A stretch of DNA of 64,000 nt from Anaerolineae bacterium (GCA_016926875.1 JAFGNU010000069.1:1-64000), one strand, 5' to 3'. Counted from the first letter of the stretch, positions 35,168 through 44,796 are shown. Made by a program: numbers and translations. Notes: generated by a model not told the origin, from the sequence alone.

Positions 35168-36373
35168 ATGCGTATTTTGATGATCACCAACCTGATTCCG
35201 TACCCGCCAACGTCCGGGGGACAGCTTCGCGCCTACCACCTGCTGCGGCGAATCGCTGAACAGCACGAGGTCTGGCTGGCGGCGCACTTGTTTTCGCCTG
35301 ATGATGCCAAAGGAATCCCTCACCTGGAGACGTTTTGCCATCGTGTGATCACCGGGCGGATGCAGCGGCGGCACCCGGTCGCTCACCTGCCGGGCCTGCT
35401 GCGGTTTGCGCTGGCGGGCTGGCCGCTGGAGCTAAAGTTTCCCCGCTCCACCGAGCTGATAGACAAGCTCCGGCATCTGCTGGCCGATACGAGCTTTGAC
35501 ATCGTGCAGATCGAAGAATCGCGGCTGGCGCTGTACCGGGAACTGCTGCCCAAAAACACGCAGAGCCGGTGCGTTCTGGCGTTTTATGATATTGGCTTCC
35601 ACCAGATGGATCGCATCGCTCGCGTAACGCCAATGGGAATCATGAAAGCGCGTATGTGGCTGCAAAGCCGCCAGATGCGCCGCTGGGAACCGCGCTACGC
35701 CGCACGCTTTGATTACTGTATTACCGTATCCGAGGGGGATCGCAACCTGTTGATCGGAGCCAACCCCCGCTTGCAGGTCGAGGTAATCCCGAACGGGGTT
35801 GATACAAAGGCACTGCAACCACTGCCGGACGCTGACGGCCCGCCCGCGCTGCTGTTTGTTGGCGCGATGCATTACACGCCCAGCCGCGACGCTGCGCTGT
35901 ACTTGTGTGATGAAGTGCTGCCGCGCGTCTGGCAGCGTGTCCCGGCGGCGGAAGCGTGGATCGTCGGCGCGGACCCGCCGGAGCGACTGAAACACGTTGA
36001 CGCCAATCGGGTGCATGTCGCCGGTTGGGTGGATGATGTGCAGCCGTATTACCGCCGCTGCCGGGTGTGCGTTACGCCGCTGCGGGCGGGTGGTGGCACG
36101 CGGTTAAAGATCCTCGAAGCGATGGCGCTGGGGCGGCCTGTTGTCTCAACGGCATTGGGCCGCGAGGGGTTGGACGTGATCGACGGCGAGCACCTGCTGG
36201 TAGCCGACGATCCCGATCAGATTGCCGAACAGATCGCGCGCCTGCTAAACGATCCGGCGCTGGTCGAACGTATCACGACCAAAGGGCGGCGGCTGGTGGA
36301 AGATCATTACGATTGGGATGCCATTGCCGCCCAGCAGATGGAACTATATGAACGTGTATCCCGTACCGGATGA
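35168..36373 (+). CDS. GT4 family glycosyltransferase
   Basis: A 401-residue GT-B glycosyltransferase opening with RILMITNLIPYPPTSGGQLRA. It has VIPNGVDTKAL, LLFVGAMHYTPSRDA and the donor site VTPLRAGGGTRLKILEAMALG. The pattern closely follows the enzyme at 14115, so the two may be distant paralogs. Only a weak ribosome site precedes the ATG, and a 70-base gap separates it from the upstream dehydrogenases, which may hold an internal promoter. Acceptor and donor are unknown. Confidence 0.88.
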   Translation: MRILMITNLIPYPPTSGGQLRAYHLLRRIAEQHEVWLAAHLFSPDDAKGIPHLETFCHRVITGRMQRRHPVAHLPGLLRFALAGWPLELKFPRSTELIDKLRHLLADTSFDIVQIEESRLALYRELLPKNTQSRCVLAFYDIGFHQMDRIARVTPMGIMKARMWLQSRQMRRWEPRYAARFDYCITVSEGDRNLLIGANPRLQVEVIPNGVDTKALQPLPDADGPPALLFVGAMHYTPSRDAALYLCDEVLPRVWQRVPAAEAWIVGADPPERLKHVDANRVHVAGWVDDVQPYYRRCRVCVTPLRAGGGTRLKILEAMALGRPVVSTALGREGLDVIDGEHLLVADDPDQIAEQIARLLNDPALVERITTKGRRLVEDHYDWDAIAAQQMELYERVSRTG

Positions 36374-36389
36374 ATTACAAGGAGACATT

Positions 36390-37421
36390 ATGCCCGAACA
36401 TCTATCGACGAAACCGCCAACTATCGCCTGCATCGGCTGCGGCGCGATTGCCGAGCGGTATTACCTGCCCGCACTGGCCCGGCATCCCTCTGTGCTGGAA
36501 AAACTGATCCTGGTAGACCGGGACGACGCGCGGGCGCGTGCGATGGCCGACCAGTTTAACGTTAAGCGCTGGGTGCCCGACTATCACGCTGCGCTGGACG
36601 AGATCGACGCAGCTATTGTCGCGCTGCCCACCAATCTGCACCACCCGGTATCAATGGACCTGCTGACGCGGGGCGTGCATGTGCTGTGCGAAAAACCGCT
36701 GGCCGAGTCGGCGGACAAGGCGCGCGAGATGGTCGAAGCGGCAGGCAAGGCAGGGGTGGTGCTGGCAGCCAATTACCAGCAGCGGTTGTTCGCCTCGTTT
36801 ATCAAGGTCAAGCAGTTGCTGGACGACGGGACGCTGGGCAAACCACGCGCCATCACCTACCGGGTGGGCGAAGTATTTGCATGGCCGACTGTTTCCGGGT
36901 TTTACTTCAATGCGCAGACAAGCGCCAGGGGCATCTTACGCGACCGGGGCGCGCACGTGCTGGACATCATTTGCTGGTGGTTGGGTGGCAAACCCACGCT
37001 GATCGTATCACAGAACGATTCCTTCGGGGGCAGCGAGGCCGTTGCATGTGTGCAGTTTGAACACGACGGCTGCACCGGGGAGGTAAAGCTTAGCTGGCTG
37101 AGCAAGTTCCCCTGCTGGTACGAAGTGGCATGTGAGCGCGGCGCAGTTGAGGGTGATGTATATGACTACCGGAGCATCCTGCTGCAAACCGGGTCGGGCC
37201 GCCAGCGGCGGTTGGCGCTCCCCACGCGCGAGAAATTGTACACCGACATCGCTTACCGGATAGTGGGGAACTTTGTCCGGGCTGTTGCCGGGCAGGAAGC
37301 GCCCATTGTCCCCGGTGCGGACGTACTCAACTCGATTGAGTTCACCGACGAGTGTTATGCCGCCGCCACCCGGTTTGACCTGCCCTGGTACGACATCCCA
37401 GAGGTGCAGCATGGCCGCTAA
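36390..37421 (+). CDS. Gfo/Idh/MocA family oxidoreductase
   Basis: A 343-residue sugar dehydrogenase with NAD motif ACIGCGAIAERYYLPAL, the VALPTNLHHPVSMDLL strand and the active-site EKP in VLCEKPLAES. The C-terminal domain ends with the RFDLPWYD tail. ATG 36390 is preceded by AAGGAG at 5 bases. The gene overlaps the following SDR gene by 11 bases, suggesting they act on one intermediate, for example oxidation and epimerisation of a nucleotide sugar (inference). Confidence 0.9.
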   Translation: MPEHLSTKPPTIACIGCGAIAERYYLPALARHPSVLEKLILVDRDDARARAMADQFNVKRWVPDYHAALDEIDAAIVALPTNLHHPVSMDLLTRGVHVLCEKPLAESADKAREMVEAAGKAGVVLAANYQQRLFASFIKVKQLLDDGTLGKPRAITYRVGEVFAWPTVSGFYFNAQTSARGILRDRGAHVLDIICWWLGGKPTLIVSQNDSFGGSEAVACVQFEHDGCTGEVKLSWLSKFPCWYEVACERGAVEGDVYDYRSILLQTGSGRQRRLALPTREKLYTDIAYRIVGNFVRAVAGQEAPIVPGADVLNSIEFTDECYAAATRFDLPWYDIPEVQHGR

Positions 37422-38490
37422 CGAGACGTTTTTGATCACCGGCGCGAGTGGGTTTATCGGCGGGTGGCTGGTCGAGACGCTGCGCCTGAGTGGTGCGGCG
37501 GACGTGCGGGCGGGGATACGGCGCTGGTCGAGCGCGGTGCGGCTGGCACGTTTTCCGGTGGACATCGTCGCGTGCGATGTGCTGGACCCGGAACAGATCG
37601 CGCAGGCAATGGACGGCGTCACTCACGTGATTCATTGTGTCTCCGGCTCACCTGAGGCTATTGTGCAGGGGACGGCCAATGCGTTGGAGGTTGCACACAA
37701 GCTGGGCATCCGGCGCTTTATACACCTGAGCACAACGGAAGTTTACGGTGAGCCGAGCGGGGAAGTGGATGAAACGTATACCTTACAAAGCTTTGGCAAT
37801 CCCTACGGCGACGCCAAGATCGAAGCGGAAAAACTGTGCTGGCAGTACCACGACAAGGGCTTGCCGGTAACCGTAATCAGGCCGACGATTGTCTACGGAC
37901 CATTCAGCGGCACCTGGACGGTGTACCTGGCGCGCAGGCTGCAATCCGGCCAGTGGAGCATCTTCGAAGGGCGGGGCGAAGGCGTCTGCAACCTGGTATA
38001 CGTTGCCGACCTGGTAACCGGCATCCTGCTGGCGGCGCGCAGCGATCAGGCTGTCGGAGAAGCGTTTAACCTCAGCGGGCCGGAAACACTCAGTTGGAAC
38101 GACTATTTCCGGCGCTTTAATGCCGCGCTGGGGCTGCCGGAGCTGGCGACAAAACCCCCGTCGCGCGCCCGGCTGCGTTCGACGGTTATGGTGCCGGTTC
38201 GGATGACGGCGCGGGTTGTACGGGACAACTTTGAAGCGCCCGTCAAGCGCGTGGCGCAGCGCTTCCGGCCTGCTAAGAAACTGATGCAGGTGCTCGAACA
38301 GTTTATTGTCACCACGCCGCGCCTGTCGGAACTGAGCCTGTATAATCGCCAGGCGACATATGTCACGCACAAGGCGCAGGATGTGCTGGGCTACCGGCCT
38401 CGCTATGATGTCGACGCCGGGCTGGACCTGACCGTCCAGTGGCTGCGGCATGTTGGCCTGGCGGACGAACACAACCAACCGGAGCAGTGA
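37411..38490 (+). CDS. NAD-dependent epimerase/dehydratase (extended SDR)
   Basis: A 359-residue sugar-nucleotide SDR. It shows the NAD motif LITGASGFIGGWLVE, the HLSTTEVYG strand, catalytic YGDAK and VIRPTIVYGP. The C-terminal 100 residues are longer than in minimal epimerases and hold a basic stretch (RVAQRFRPAKKL). GAGGTG precedes the ATG, which lies inside the upstream dehydrogenase gene, and its stop overlaps the next ATG (TGATG). The reaction may be epimerisation or reduction; the sequence does not decide. Confidence 0.88.
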   Translation: MAANETFLITGASGFIGGWLVETLRLSGAADVRAGIRRWSSAVRLARFPVDIVACDVLDPEQIAQAMDGVTHVIHCVSGSPEAIVQGTANALEVAHKLGIRRFIHLSTTEVYGEPSGEVDETYTLQSFGNPYGDAKIEAEKLCWQYHDKGLPVTVIRPTIVYGPFSGTWTVYLARRLQSGQWSIFEGRGEGVCNLVYVADLVTGILLAARSDQAVGEAFNLSGPETLSWNDYFRRFNAALGLPELATKPPSRARLRSTVMVPVRMTARVVRDNFEAPVKRVAQRFRPAKKLMQVLEQFIVTTPRLSELSLYNRQATYVTHKAQDVLGYRPRYDVDAGLDLTVQWLRHVGLADEHNQPEQ

Positions 38491-39689
38491 TGCAAGGCGA
38501 AACCATTGTATGCGTTGCCACACGTGACTGGGACTCGATGTGGCGCAATAACCAGCAGATCATGTCGCGTTTAGCGGCGCAGAACCGCGTGTTGTACTTT
38601 GAGCCAGGCCGCACGCCAACCGAACCGGTGCTGGCCGAGATGCGGCGGAACCTGCCGAACTTTGTTAGGCTGCGCCCGCAAAAACTGCACGACAACCTGA
38701 TCTTGATTCCGACGCCGTCTTGTTTGCCACTCGCGCGCCGCCGGTTGCCGCGCGCCGTGCTGCGGGTTATGGTGCCGCTGGTTGGCTGGATCAACGCTCG
38801 CATTCTGATCCGGCAGATTCGGTGGGCGATGCGTCGACTGGACGTGCACGCGCCGATCCTGTGGTTGTATGAGCCGGGGCATGCACACCTGATCGGCAAG
38901 TTCGGTGAAAAGCTGGTATGCTACACCAACTATGACGAGTACGCGCACATTCTGTCTAACCAGCGTATCAAGGCATTGGTTCAGCGCTCAGACGATCAAC
39001 TATCCCGCCGTGCCGATGTGATCTTTGCTACCGGGCGGGCGCAGTGGGAGCGGCGGCGCAAGTTGAATCCGAACGCTCATTTTGTCCCAAACGGCGTGGA
39101 CTTCGACCTGTTTCATACGGCGCTCGATCCCGGTACGCCTGTGCCGCCGGATATTGCCGACCTGCCCAGGCCCGTGATCGGCTATGCCGGCTGGCTGGCG
39201 CATCAGATCGACATCGATTTGCTGCTGCGTACCGCCGAAGCCTATGCCGGTGGATCGCTGGTGCTGGTAGGACCGGACGAAATGCCAAAGGATGAGCGCT
39301 ATCACCGGCTGCGATCGCTGCCAAATGCACACCTGTTGGGACGCAAGCCGCGCGCCGATTTACCGGCTTACCTGAAAGCGTTCGACGTGGCGCTGATCCC
39401 CTATGTGCTGGCCGGGTATACGCTGACGGCGTATCCGCTCAAGCTGCACGAATACCTGGCTGCCGGGCGGGCGGTAGTGTCAACTGCGCTGCCGGAAGTG
39501 CGACCGTTCGAGCATATCGTTCGCCTGGCCGAGACGCCCGACGAGTTCATCCACCAGATCGGCGCGGCCCTGTGTGATGATGCGCCGGAAGCCTTCCAGG
39601 CGCGCGTGGACGTTGCGCGGCAGAATACGTGGGATCAGCGGGTGGCAGAGATCTACCGGATTCTTGAGCCGTTCGTGAGGGAATCATGA
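38490..39689 (+). CDS. GT4-like glycosyltransferase
   Basis: A 399-residue GT-B protein of the type that begins IVCVATRDWDSMWRNNQQIMSRLA and reads VLYFEPG after the first helix. The C-domain has VIGYAGWLAHQIDIDLL and the donor-site IPYVLAGYTLTAYPLKLHEYLAAGRAVV with its conserved Glu. GGAG lies 5 bases before the ATG. It overlaps the upstream epimerase stop and the downstream gene start, so it is embedded in a tightly coupled run of five genes from 36390 to 41901. Confidence 0.87.
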   Translation: MQGETIVCVATRDWDSMWRNNQQIMSRLAAQNRVLYFEPGRTPTEPVLAEMRRNLPNFVRLRPQKLHDNLILIPTPSCLPLARRRLPRAVLRVMVPLVGWINARILIRQIRWAMRRLDVHAPILWLYEPGHAHLIGKFGEKLVCYTNYDEYAHILSNQRIKALVQRSDDQLSRRADVIFATGRAQWERRRKLNPNAHFVPNGVDFDLFHTALDPGTPVPPDIADLPRPVIGYAGWLAHQIDIDLLLRTAEAYAGGSLVLVGPDEMPKDERYHRLRSLPNAHLLGRKPRADLPAYLKAFDVALIPYVLAGYTLTAYPLKLHEYLAAGRAVVSTALPEVRPFEHIVRLAETPDEFIHQIGAALCDDAPEAFQARVDVARQNTWDQRVAEIYRILEPFVRES

Positions 39690-40663
39690 AAACGTCGTTC
39701 ATCGTCTGGCTTGGTTATCACCGGCGCAGCGAACTGCTGGCGGAGCATTTGGGCGCATCGCTGCACTTTGTGCGCTGGGGCCGGTCGGGCAGCGTGATCC
39801 AGGCCCCGTTCCGCTACGTGGTGCAGACCTGGAAAACATGGCGCATTTTACGCCAGGAGCGTCCCGACGTTGTGGTCGTTCAAAACCCGCCGATCTTCTG
39901 CGCGCTGGCCGTTTACCTCTACACCCGGTGGTATGGGGGCGGGTTCGCTATTGATTCGCATACCGGGGCGTTCACGTCACGCAAGTGGCGCTGGTCCCGG
40001 TGGCTGCACCGCGCGCTGTCACGCCGGGCGCTGGCGACCATCGTGCACAATACTGGCCAGGAGCAGATCGTCAAGCGCTGGGAGTGCCCCTACTGCGTGA
40101 TGGGGTTTACACCGGGCGATTACTCGTTTGCGGAACCATTCCCGCTGGACGGACAGTTTAATGTGGCGGTGGTATGCGCGTTCATGTCGGATGAGCCGCT
40201 CAACGTGGTTTTTGAAGCTGCCAGGCAAACGCCCGATGTCGATTTCTATTTCTCCGGCGATTCCAGCCGCCTCCCGGCGCACCTGTTGGCCCGCAAGCCG
40301 GACAACTGCCACCTGACCGGCTATCTGCCCTACGCACAGTATATTGGTCTGCTGCGCGATGCCGATGTCGTGATGGACTTGACCGACGCGAATCACACGC
40401 TGTTGATGGGCGGATTCGAGGCGGTATCGCTGGGTACGCCCCTGATCACGTCCGACTGGCCGGTTCTGCGTGATTACTTTTCCCTGGGGACGGTGCATGT
40501 CCCCAACACCGTACAGGGCATCCGTGAAGGCGTGGACCGTGCCCGGCATGAGCAGGCGGACTTGAAGCGGGATATCGTGCGCCTGCGGGAGCAGTTGATA
40601 GCCGAGTGGGAACAAGAACTCGCCGCACTTGAGGCGCTGTTGAGAAAACAGGAAGCGACATGA
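39686..40663 (+). CDS. GT-B glycosyltransferase, short form
   Basis: A 325-residue predicted glycosyltransferase. The opening KTSFIVWLGYHRRSELLAEHLG and QERPDVVVVQNPPIFCALA are those of GT4-like enzymes that use a lipid-linked acceptor. The C-terminal half has DADVVMDLTDANHTLLMGGFEAVSLGTPLI, a variant donor site with Glu in GGFEA. It is about 70 residues shorter than its neighbours. The ATGA overlap with the upstream gene shows coupling; the last 25 residues are a charged helix that could be a contact surface. Confidence 0.82.
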   Translation: MKTSFIVWLGYHRRSELLAEHLGASLHFVRWGRSGSVIQAPFRYVVQTWKTWRILRQERPDVVVVQNPPIFCALAVYLYTRWYGGGFAIDSHTGAFTSRKWRWSRWLHRALSRRALATIVHNTGQEQIVKRWECPYCVMGFTPGDYSFAEPFPLDGQFNVAVVCAFMSDEPLNVVFEAARQTPDVDFYFSGDSSRLPAHLLARKPDNCHLTGYLPYAQYIGLLRDADVVMDLTDANHTLLMGGFEAVSLGTPLITSDWPVLRDYFSLGTVHVPNTVQGIREGVDRARHEQADLKRDIVRLREQLIAEWEQELAALEALLRKQEAT

Positions 40664-41901
40664 CAAATCGCAAACGGGCCTTGATCGTTGAGGAAAACAG
40701 CTATGTCCCAGTTGATATTCGTGTCTGGTACGAGGCGATGGCGCTGCGTGACGCCGGGTGGGATGTGGCTGTGATCTGTCCCTTTATTGACAGTCCTGGG
40801 AAGCAGCAGGCAGCCCGCACCAAAGAACCCGAAACCATCGATGGTGTGCAGGTATACCGCTTCCCACTGACCTTTGCCGAGCAAGGCATGCTGCATTATC
40901 TGAGCGAGTATATGCGGGCGTTTGTGTCGATCGCACGGCTGACACGGCGTGTCTGGCGGGATGGACGTTTTGATGTTATCCAATTCTGCAACCCGCCGGA
41001 TATTTTTTTCCCGATCGCCTTGACTTTCCGGCTGCGCGGCGCAGGGGTGGTGTTTGATCATCATGACTTGTTCCCAGAGATGGTGCTGTCGCGGTTTGGT
41101 GGGCTGGGCGGCAGGCTGCTGTACGGTATCGCCCGGCTGACGGAACGCCTCACATTTCGCTGCGCCCATGTCGTGATGTCTACCAACCAGTCCTACCGCC
41201 GCATTGCTATCGAGCGGGGAAGAATTTCGCCGGAGCGGGTGGTTGTGGTGCGCAACGGCCCTCAGCTCGACAGGTTGGTACCCATCGAGCCTGATCCGGC
41301 ATTAAAGCGCGGGATGCGCTACATGGCGTGTTATGTCGGCGTGATGGGCTACCAGGACGGCGTGCTGGAGATGCTCGATTCGATCCGGCACATTGTGCAA
41401 ACCCTGGGACGGCGGGATGTATTTTTCGCCCTGCTAGGCGATGGCGCCATCCGCGAACAGGCGCTGGCAAAGATCACGGCCTGGGGACTGGAAGAAGTTG
41501 TCGATATGCCGGGTATGGTGCGGGACGACCAACGGCTGCGCCGCTACCTGTCAACGGCTGATGTATGCCTGGCGCCCGAACCGCTGAGTCCGCTCAACGC
41601 CCATTCGACGTTTATTAAAGTGGGCGAATATATGGCAATGGGCAAACCGGTCGTGGCCTACGATCTGACCGAAACACGCTACACGGCCCAGGAAGCTGCC
41701 GTGTATGTTACTCCGGGCGATGTACAGGGTTTTGGGCAAGCCGTACTCGACTTGCTGGAAGACCCTGAACGGCGGAAGCAAATGGGAGAATTAGGGCGCC
41801 AACGGGTGCTGAGTGAATTAAGCTGGAAACACCAGGAACCGCAGTTATTACGTGCCTATGCGCTCGCACTGGGGCAAAGCGCGGAATCGGCAGAGCAATA
41901 G
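40660..41901 (+). CDS. GT4 family glycosyltransferase
   Basis: A 413-residue glycosyltransferase similar in style to WbuB/WcaL-like enzymes: ALIVEENSYVPVDIRVWYEAMALRDAG at the N-terminus, QFCNPPDIFFPIAL, VVFDHHDLFPEM, and the donor site CLAPEPLSPLNAHSTFIKVGEYMAMGKPVV. The HHDLFPE motif is typical of transferases using UDP-N-acetyl or uronic sugars (recalled, not certain). It is coupled to the preceding gene by ATGA and ends the tightly packed run; an 82-base gap follows. Confidence 0.88.
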   Translation: MTNRKRALIVEENSYVPVDIRVWYEAMALRDAGWDVAVICPFIDSPGKQQAARTKEPETIDGVQVYRFPLTFAEQGMLHYLSEYMRAFVSIARLTRRVWRDGRFDVIQFCNPPDIFFPIALTFRLRGAGVVFDHHDLFPEMVLSRFGGLGGRLLYGIARLTERLTFRCAHVVMSTNQSYRRIAIERGRISPERVVVVRNGPQLDRLVPIEPDPALKRGMRYMACYVGVMGYQDGVLEMLDSIRHIVQTLGRRDVFFALLGDGAIREQALAKITAWGLEEVVDMPGMVRDDQRLRRYLSTADVCLAPEPLSPLNAHSTFIKVGEYMAMGKPVVAYDLTETRYTAQEAAVYVTPGDVQGFGQAVLDLLEDPERRKQMGELGRQRVLSELSWKHQEPQLLRAYALALGQSAESAEQ

Positions 41902-41983
41902 CCCCCCGCGCAGGCCGAGGAGAAAATAACCAGGAAAGGATGCATTGCCTCTAACTTGACCAACAGATAACGGAGAACCAGCA

Positions 41984-42508
41984 ATGAGACCACGATGCCA
42001 ACTCTATTGCTTACCGAAAGTGGCCGATGAGAATGTTGAGGCCAGGGCGCAATCAATTCGCAGGCGTATTAAGCTGATGCTCAAAAGGCACTTAAGCCCT
42101 TATACCAAGCGAAATCTGAAAAAAATCGTTGCGCGTTGGGTGGTCCGGTTTAGCAACCTGTTCAGGCGGAGCGCTAGCCCGCCTGCCAGGTCGGCGGCTG
42201 TTACAGACTTTCAGGCCGGGGACTTGGTTCGCATACGGTCGAGAGAAGAAATAGAAGCCACGCTCAACTGCTGGCACGAATTTAGAGGTTGTGCATTCAT
42301 GGATGAGATGTGGCAATACTGTGGAACAACGCAGCGCGTTTTCAAGCCGGTACGATACTTTTTGGATGAACGTGACTACCGGCTGAAAAAATGCAAAGGG
42401 CTTGTGATTCTGGAAGGCGTTATCTGCGAGGGGATGAAAGAATATGGGCCCTGTGACCGTTCGTGTTTTTTCTTTTGGCGGGATGAGTGGTTGGAAAAAA
42501 TCGATTAA
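41984..42508 (+). CDS. Conserved-looking cysteine-rich protein of unknown function
   Basis: A 174-residue protein I cannot assign to a named family, though I recall similar orphan genes near glycan clusters. Residues 20-70 are strongly basic and may form an amphipathic or membrane-surface helix. From residue 76 a compact domain starts with a KOW/SH3-like strand (AGDLVRIRSREEIEATL) and has seven cysteines (96, 103, 113, 137, 148, 157, 161) with many aromatics (CGTTQRVF, CEG, CDRSCFFFWRDEW). The spacing suggests metal binding or a redox cluster. GGAGA lies 8 bases before the ATG. It sits between a GT4 and an acyltransferase/deacetylase pair. Confidence 0.75.
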   Translation: MRPRCQLYCLPKVADENVEARAQSIRRRIKLMLKRHLSPYTKRNLKKIVARWVVRFSNLFRRSASPPARSAAVTDFQAGDLVRIRSREEIEATLNCWHEFRGCAFMDEMWQYCGTTQRVFKPVRYFLDERDYRLKKCKGLVILEGVICEGMKEYGPCDRSCFFFWRDEWLEKID

Positions 42509-42560
42509 AACGTGCCGCTTGTTTACCGGGAGTTTGTATGCCAGCATACCGTGATATGCC

Positions 42561-43592
42561 ATGTCTGACTGTGTGCTGTTGAAGCCTTCTGAGGATCGCT
42601 GGATAACGTTTATCTCGTCCGCGCCCCAGGCTACTATCTTCCATCACCCGGCCTGGATCAATTTGCTGGCTGAGTGCTATAGGTACCGCCCGTTTGTCAT
42701 TGGCGTATGCGACGCGAACGGTGACCTGTGCGCCGGACTGCCTGTGGTCGAGGTAAACAGCATCCTGGCCAGACGGCGTTGGGGAGCGCTGCCGTTCAGC
42801 GATCACTGTATGCCACTGGCTCGTGATGAAGCCGCGCTCGACTGTCTTACCGACGCGCTGGTAGATATCTCCCAGCATGAGGGCGCGCCCCGTTTTCAAG
42901 TCCGCTGGTCGCTGCCACCTCGTCCGGCGATCCGCCCGTATTCGTTGTATGTGCTGCATACTCTGAAGCTTGACCCGGACGCTGCCGCTATAGGCCGCCG
43001 GTTCGACCGCACAAATCGCCAGAATGTCCGGACCGCACGAAAACGGGAGGTGCGCATCGAGTTTGGAACAGAACATGCCCACATGCGACAGTTTTATGAT
43101 CTCCAGCTTCAGACACGGCATCGAAAAGGCGTGCCCGTACAGCCGCGACGTTTTTTTGACCGGCTGGCAGAAGATGTGATCGGGCGCGGGTTGGGATTTG
43201 TGCTGTTAGCGTATAATAGCGATCAGTGTATCGCTGCCATGGTATACCTGCACTGGGGAAAAACGCTTGTCGCCAAGTATGCAGCGTCCAGGGAAGACGC
43301 GCTGCAACTGCGGCCTAACAACCTGTTGTTCTGGGAGGGTATTCGTTGGGGCTGCGAGCATGGCTATACGCTGTTTGATATGGGACGAACGGATTTATCC
43401 AACGAGGGCTTACGGCGGTTCAAGGTAGGGTGGGGCGCAGACGAAGTCCCGCTGACGTATTCTGTCCTGTATGCGTCGGTCCCGCAGTTGGCGGATGGAC
43501 GGCTGACAGGTGCGGTTCAAGCAATTATCCGACGTTCCCCCGTCTGGGTTTGCCGGGCGGCGGGTGAGCTATTATACCGGTATTTTGCCTAA
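42561..43592 (+). CDS. FemAB/GNAT-like acyltransferase
   Basis: A 343-residue double-GNAT protein of the Acetyltransf_6/FemX-like group. Diagnostic are the ATIFHHPAWINLLAE opening, RTNRQNVRTARKREVRI near 150, FYDLQLQTRHRKGVPVQPRRFF, and the C-terminal NNLLFWEGIRWGCEHGYTLFDMGRTD. Relatives move aminoacyl or acyl groups onto cell-wall or glycan acceptors, and many sit in polysaccharide loci. The TAATG overlap with the next gene shows coupling to a deacetylase, suggesting the pair remodels amino-sugar substituents (inference). The ribosome site is weak. Confidence 0.84.
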   Translation: MSDCVLLKPSEDRWITFISSAPQATIFHHPAWINLLAECYRYRPFVIGVCDANGDLCAGLPVVEVNSILARRRWGALPFSDHCMPLARDEAALDCLTDALVDISQHEGAPRFQVRWSLPPRPAIRPYSLYVLHTLKLDPDAAAIGRRFDRTNRQNVRTARKREVRIEFGTEHAHMRQFYDLQLQTRHRKGVPVQPRRFFDRLAEDVIGRGLGFVLLAYNSDQCIAAMVYLHWGKTLVAKYAASREDALQLRPNNLLFWEGIRWGCEHGYTLFDMGRTDLSNEGLRRFKVGWGADEVPLTYSVLYASVPQLADGRLTGAVQAIIRRSPVWVCRAAGELLYRYFA

Positions 43593-44776
43593 TGACGAAC
43601 CTGTGGAGTTCGAATACCCCGGCAGCATTCTGGCAGTGCGATCCGCCGTTGCCGGATCACGTGTGGCAAACAGCGATCCAGCAGGCGGCGCCCTTGCTTG
43701 GACTGCCGTTGCAGCCAGACACGATCGACGATCTGCTAGAACTCGTACTGGGTGAGGGACAGTTCGGCTCGAATCGCTGGCGCTTGACCCGGCTCAAATG
43801 TTTGTACTATACACTCAAACCGCTGCTGACCCGTAGAGTCGTGGTTATGCTGCGGCGGGCCTACAGCCGCAGGGCACAGGCACATTTTCGCCTCAACTGG
43901 CCGGTTGAAGATCGATATGCGTGTTTTTTGTGGACAGTTATGCATCAAGCTCTCTGCGCTGCGGGACGGTCGGAGGTGGCCTACCGGCGCTTCTGGCCGG
44001 ACGGAAAGCAGTTCGCCTTCGTAATCACGCACGATATCGAGACGGCGCACGGGCAGGCTTATGTCCGGACAATAGCCGACCTGGATGAGCGTTATGGGTT
44101 CCGCGCCACATTCAGTTTTGTACCAGAGTTGTACCCCCTCGATTACGATCTGCTGGACGAGCTGCGGGAACGGGGGTTTGAAGTCTGCGTGCATGGGCTT
44201 AAGCATGATGGCAAGCTCTTTCGTACATACGCGGAATTCTCCCGTCGGGCTGTACACATTAATCACTACCTGGAGACGTTTGGCGCAGTGGGATTTCGCT
44301 CGCCATGTACCATGCGCCAGCCGGAATGGATGCAAACACTCAACATCGAGTATGACCTGTCGTTCTTTGATACCGATCCCCACGAGCCGATGCCGGGCGG
44401 CGTGATGAGCATCTGGCCGTTTGTGATAGGGCAGTTCGTTGAACTGCCATACACACTGGCCCAGGATCATACGCTGATTTGTGTTCTAGGCGAAGATTCG
44501 GCGCGACTATGGAAGGACAAACTGGACTTTATCGAGCGCTATGGTGGGCTGGCGCTGGTTAACGCACACCCCGATTACCTGATCAAGGATACTCCCCGCC
44601 AGGTTTACACGGAATTGTTGCAGGCGGTCAAGGATAAGGGTAACTACTGGCATGCACTGCCGCGCGATGTGGCGCGCTGGTGGTGCTGCCGGACAAATGA
44701 TAAGCCCAGCGACGATCCATCAGGTATGCAGATGGGCCAGATTGTGTTGACGGATAACGGTATTGTACTGCGCTGA
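43592..44776 (+). CDS. Polysaccharide deacetylase-like protein
   Basis: A 394-residue protein with an all-helical N-terminal half (about 1-140) and a NodB-like core. The metal motif is FVITHDIET (in place of TFDD) and the second motif is VHGLKHDGK. RSPCTMRQPEW and an NAHPDYL stretch complete the site. There is no signal peptide, so it may act on a cytoplasmic precursor. It overlaps the acyltransferase gene by one base (TAATG) and closes the plus-strand operon. It converges on the hexapeptide acetyltransferase 20 bases further on, with no visible terminator between. Confidence 0.85.
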   Translation: MTNLWSSNTPAAFWQCDPPLPDHVWQTAIQQAAPLLGLPLQPDTIDDLLELVLGEGQFGSNRWRLTRLKCLYYTLKPLLTRRVVVMLRRAYSRRAQAHFRLNWPVEDRYACFLWTVMHQALCAAGRSEVAYRRFWPDGKQFAFVITHDIETAHGQAYVRTIADLDERYGFRATFSFVPELYPLDYDLLDELRERGFEVCVHGLKHDGKLFRTYAEFSRRAVHINHYLETFGAVGFRSPCTMRQPEWMQTLNIEYDLSFFDTDPHEPMPGGVMSIWPFVIGQFVELPYTLAQDHTLICVLGEDSARLWKDKLDFIERYGGLALVNAHPDYLIKDTPRQVYTELLQAVKDKGNYWHALPRDVARWWCCRTNDKPSDDPSGMQMGQIVLTDNGIVLR

Positions 44777-44796
44777 AGCAGCGAATGTTCCTCAGC

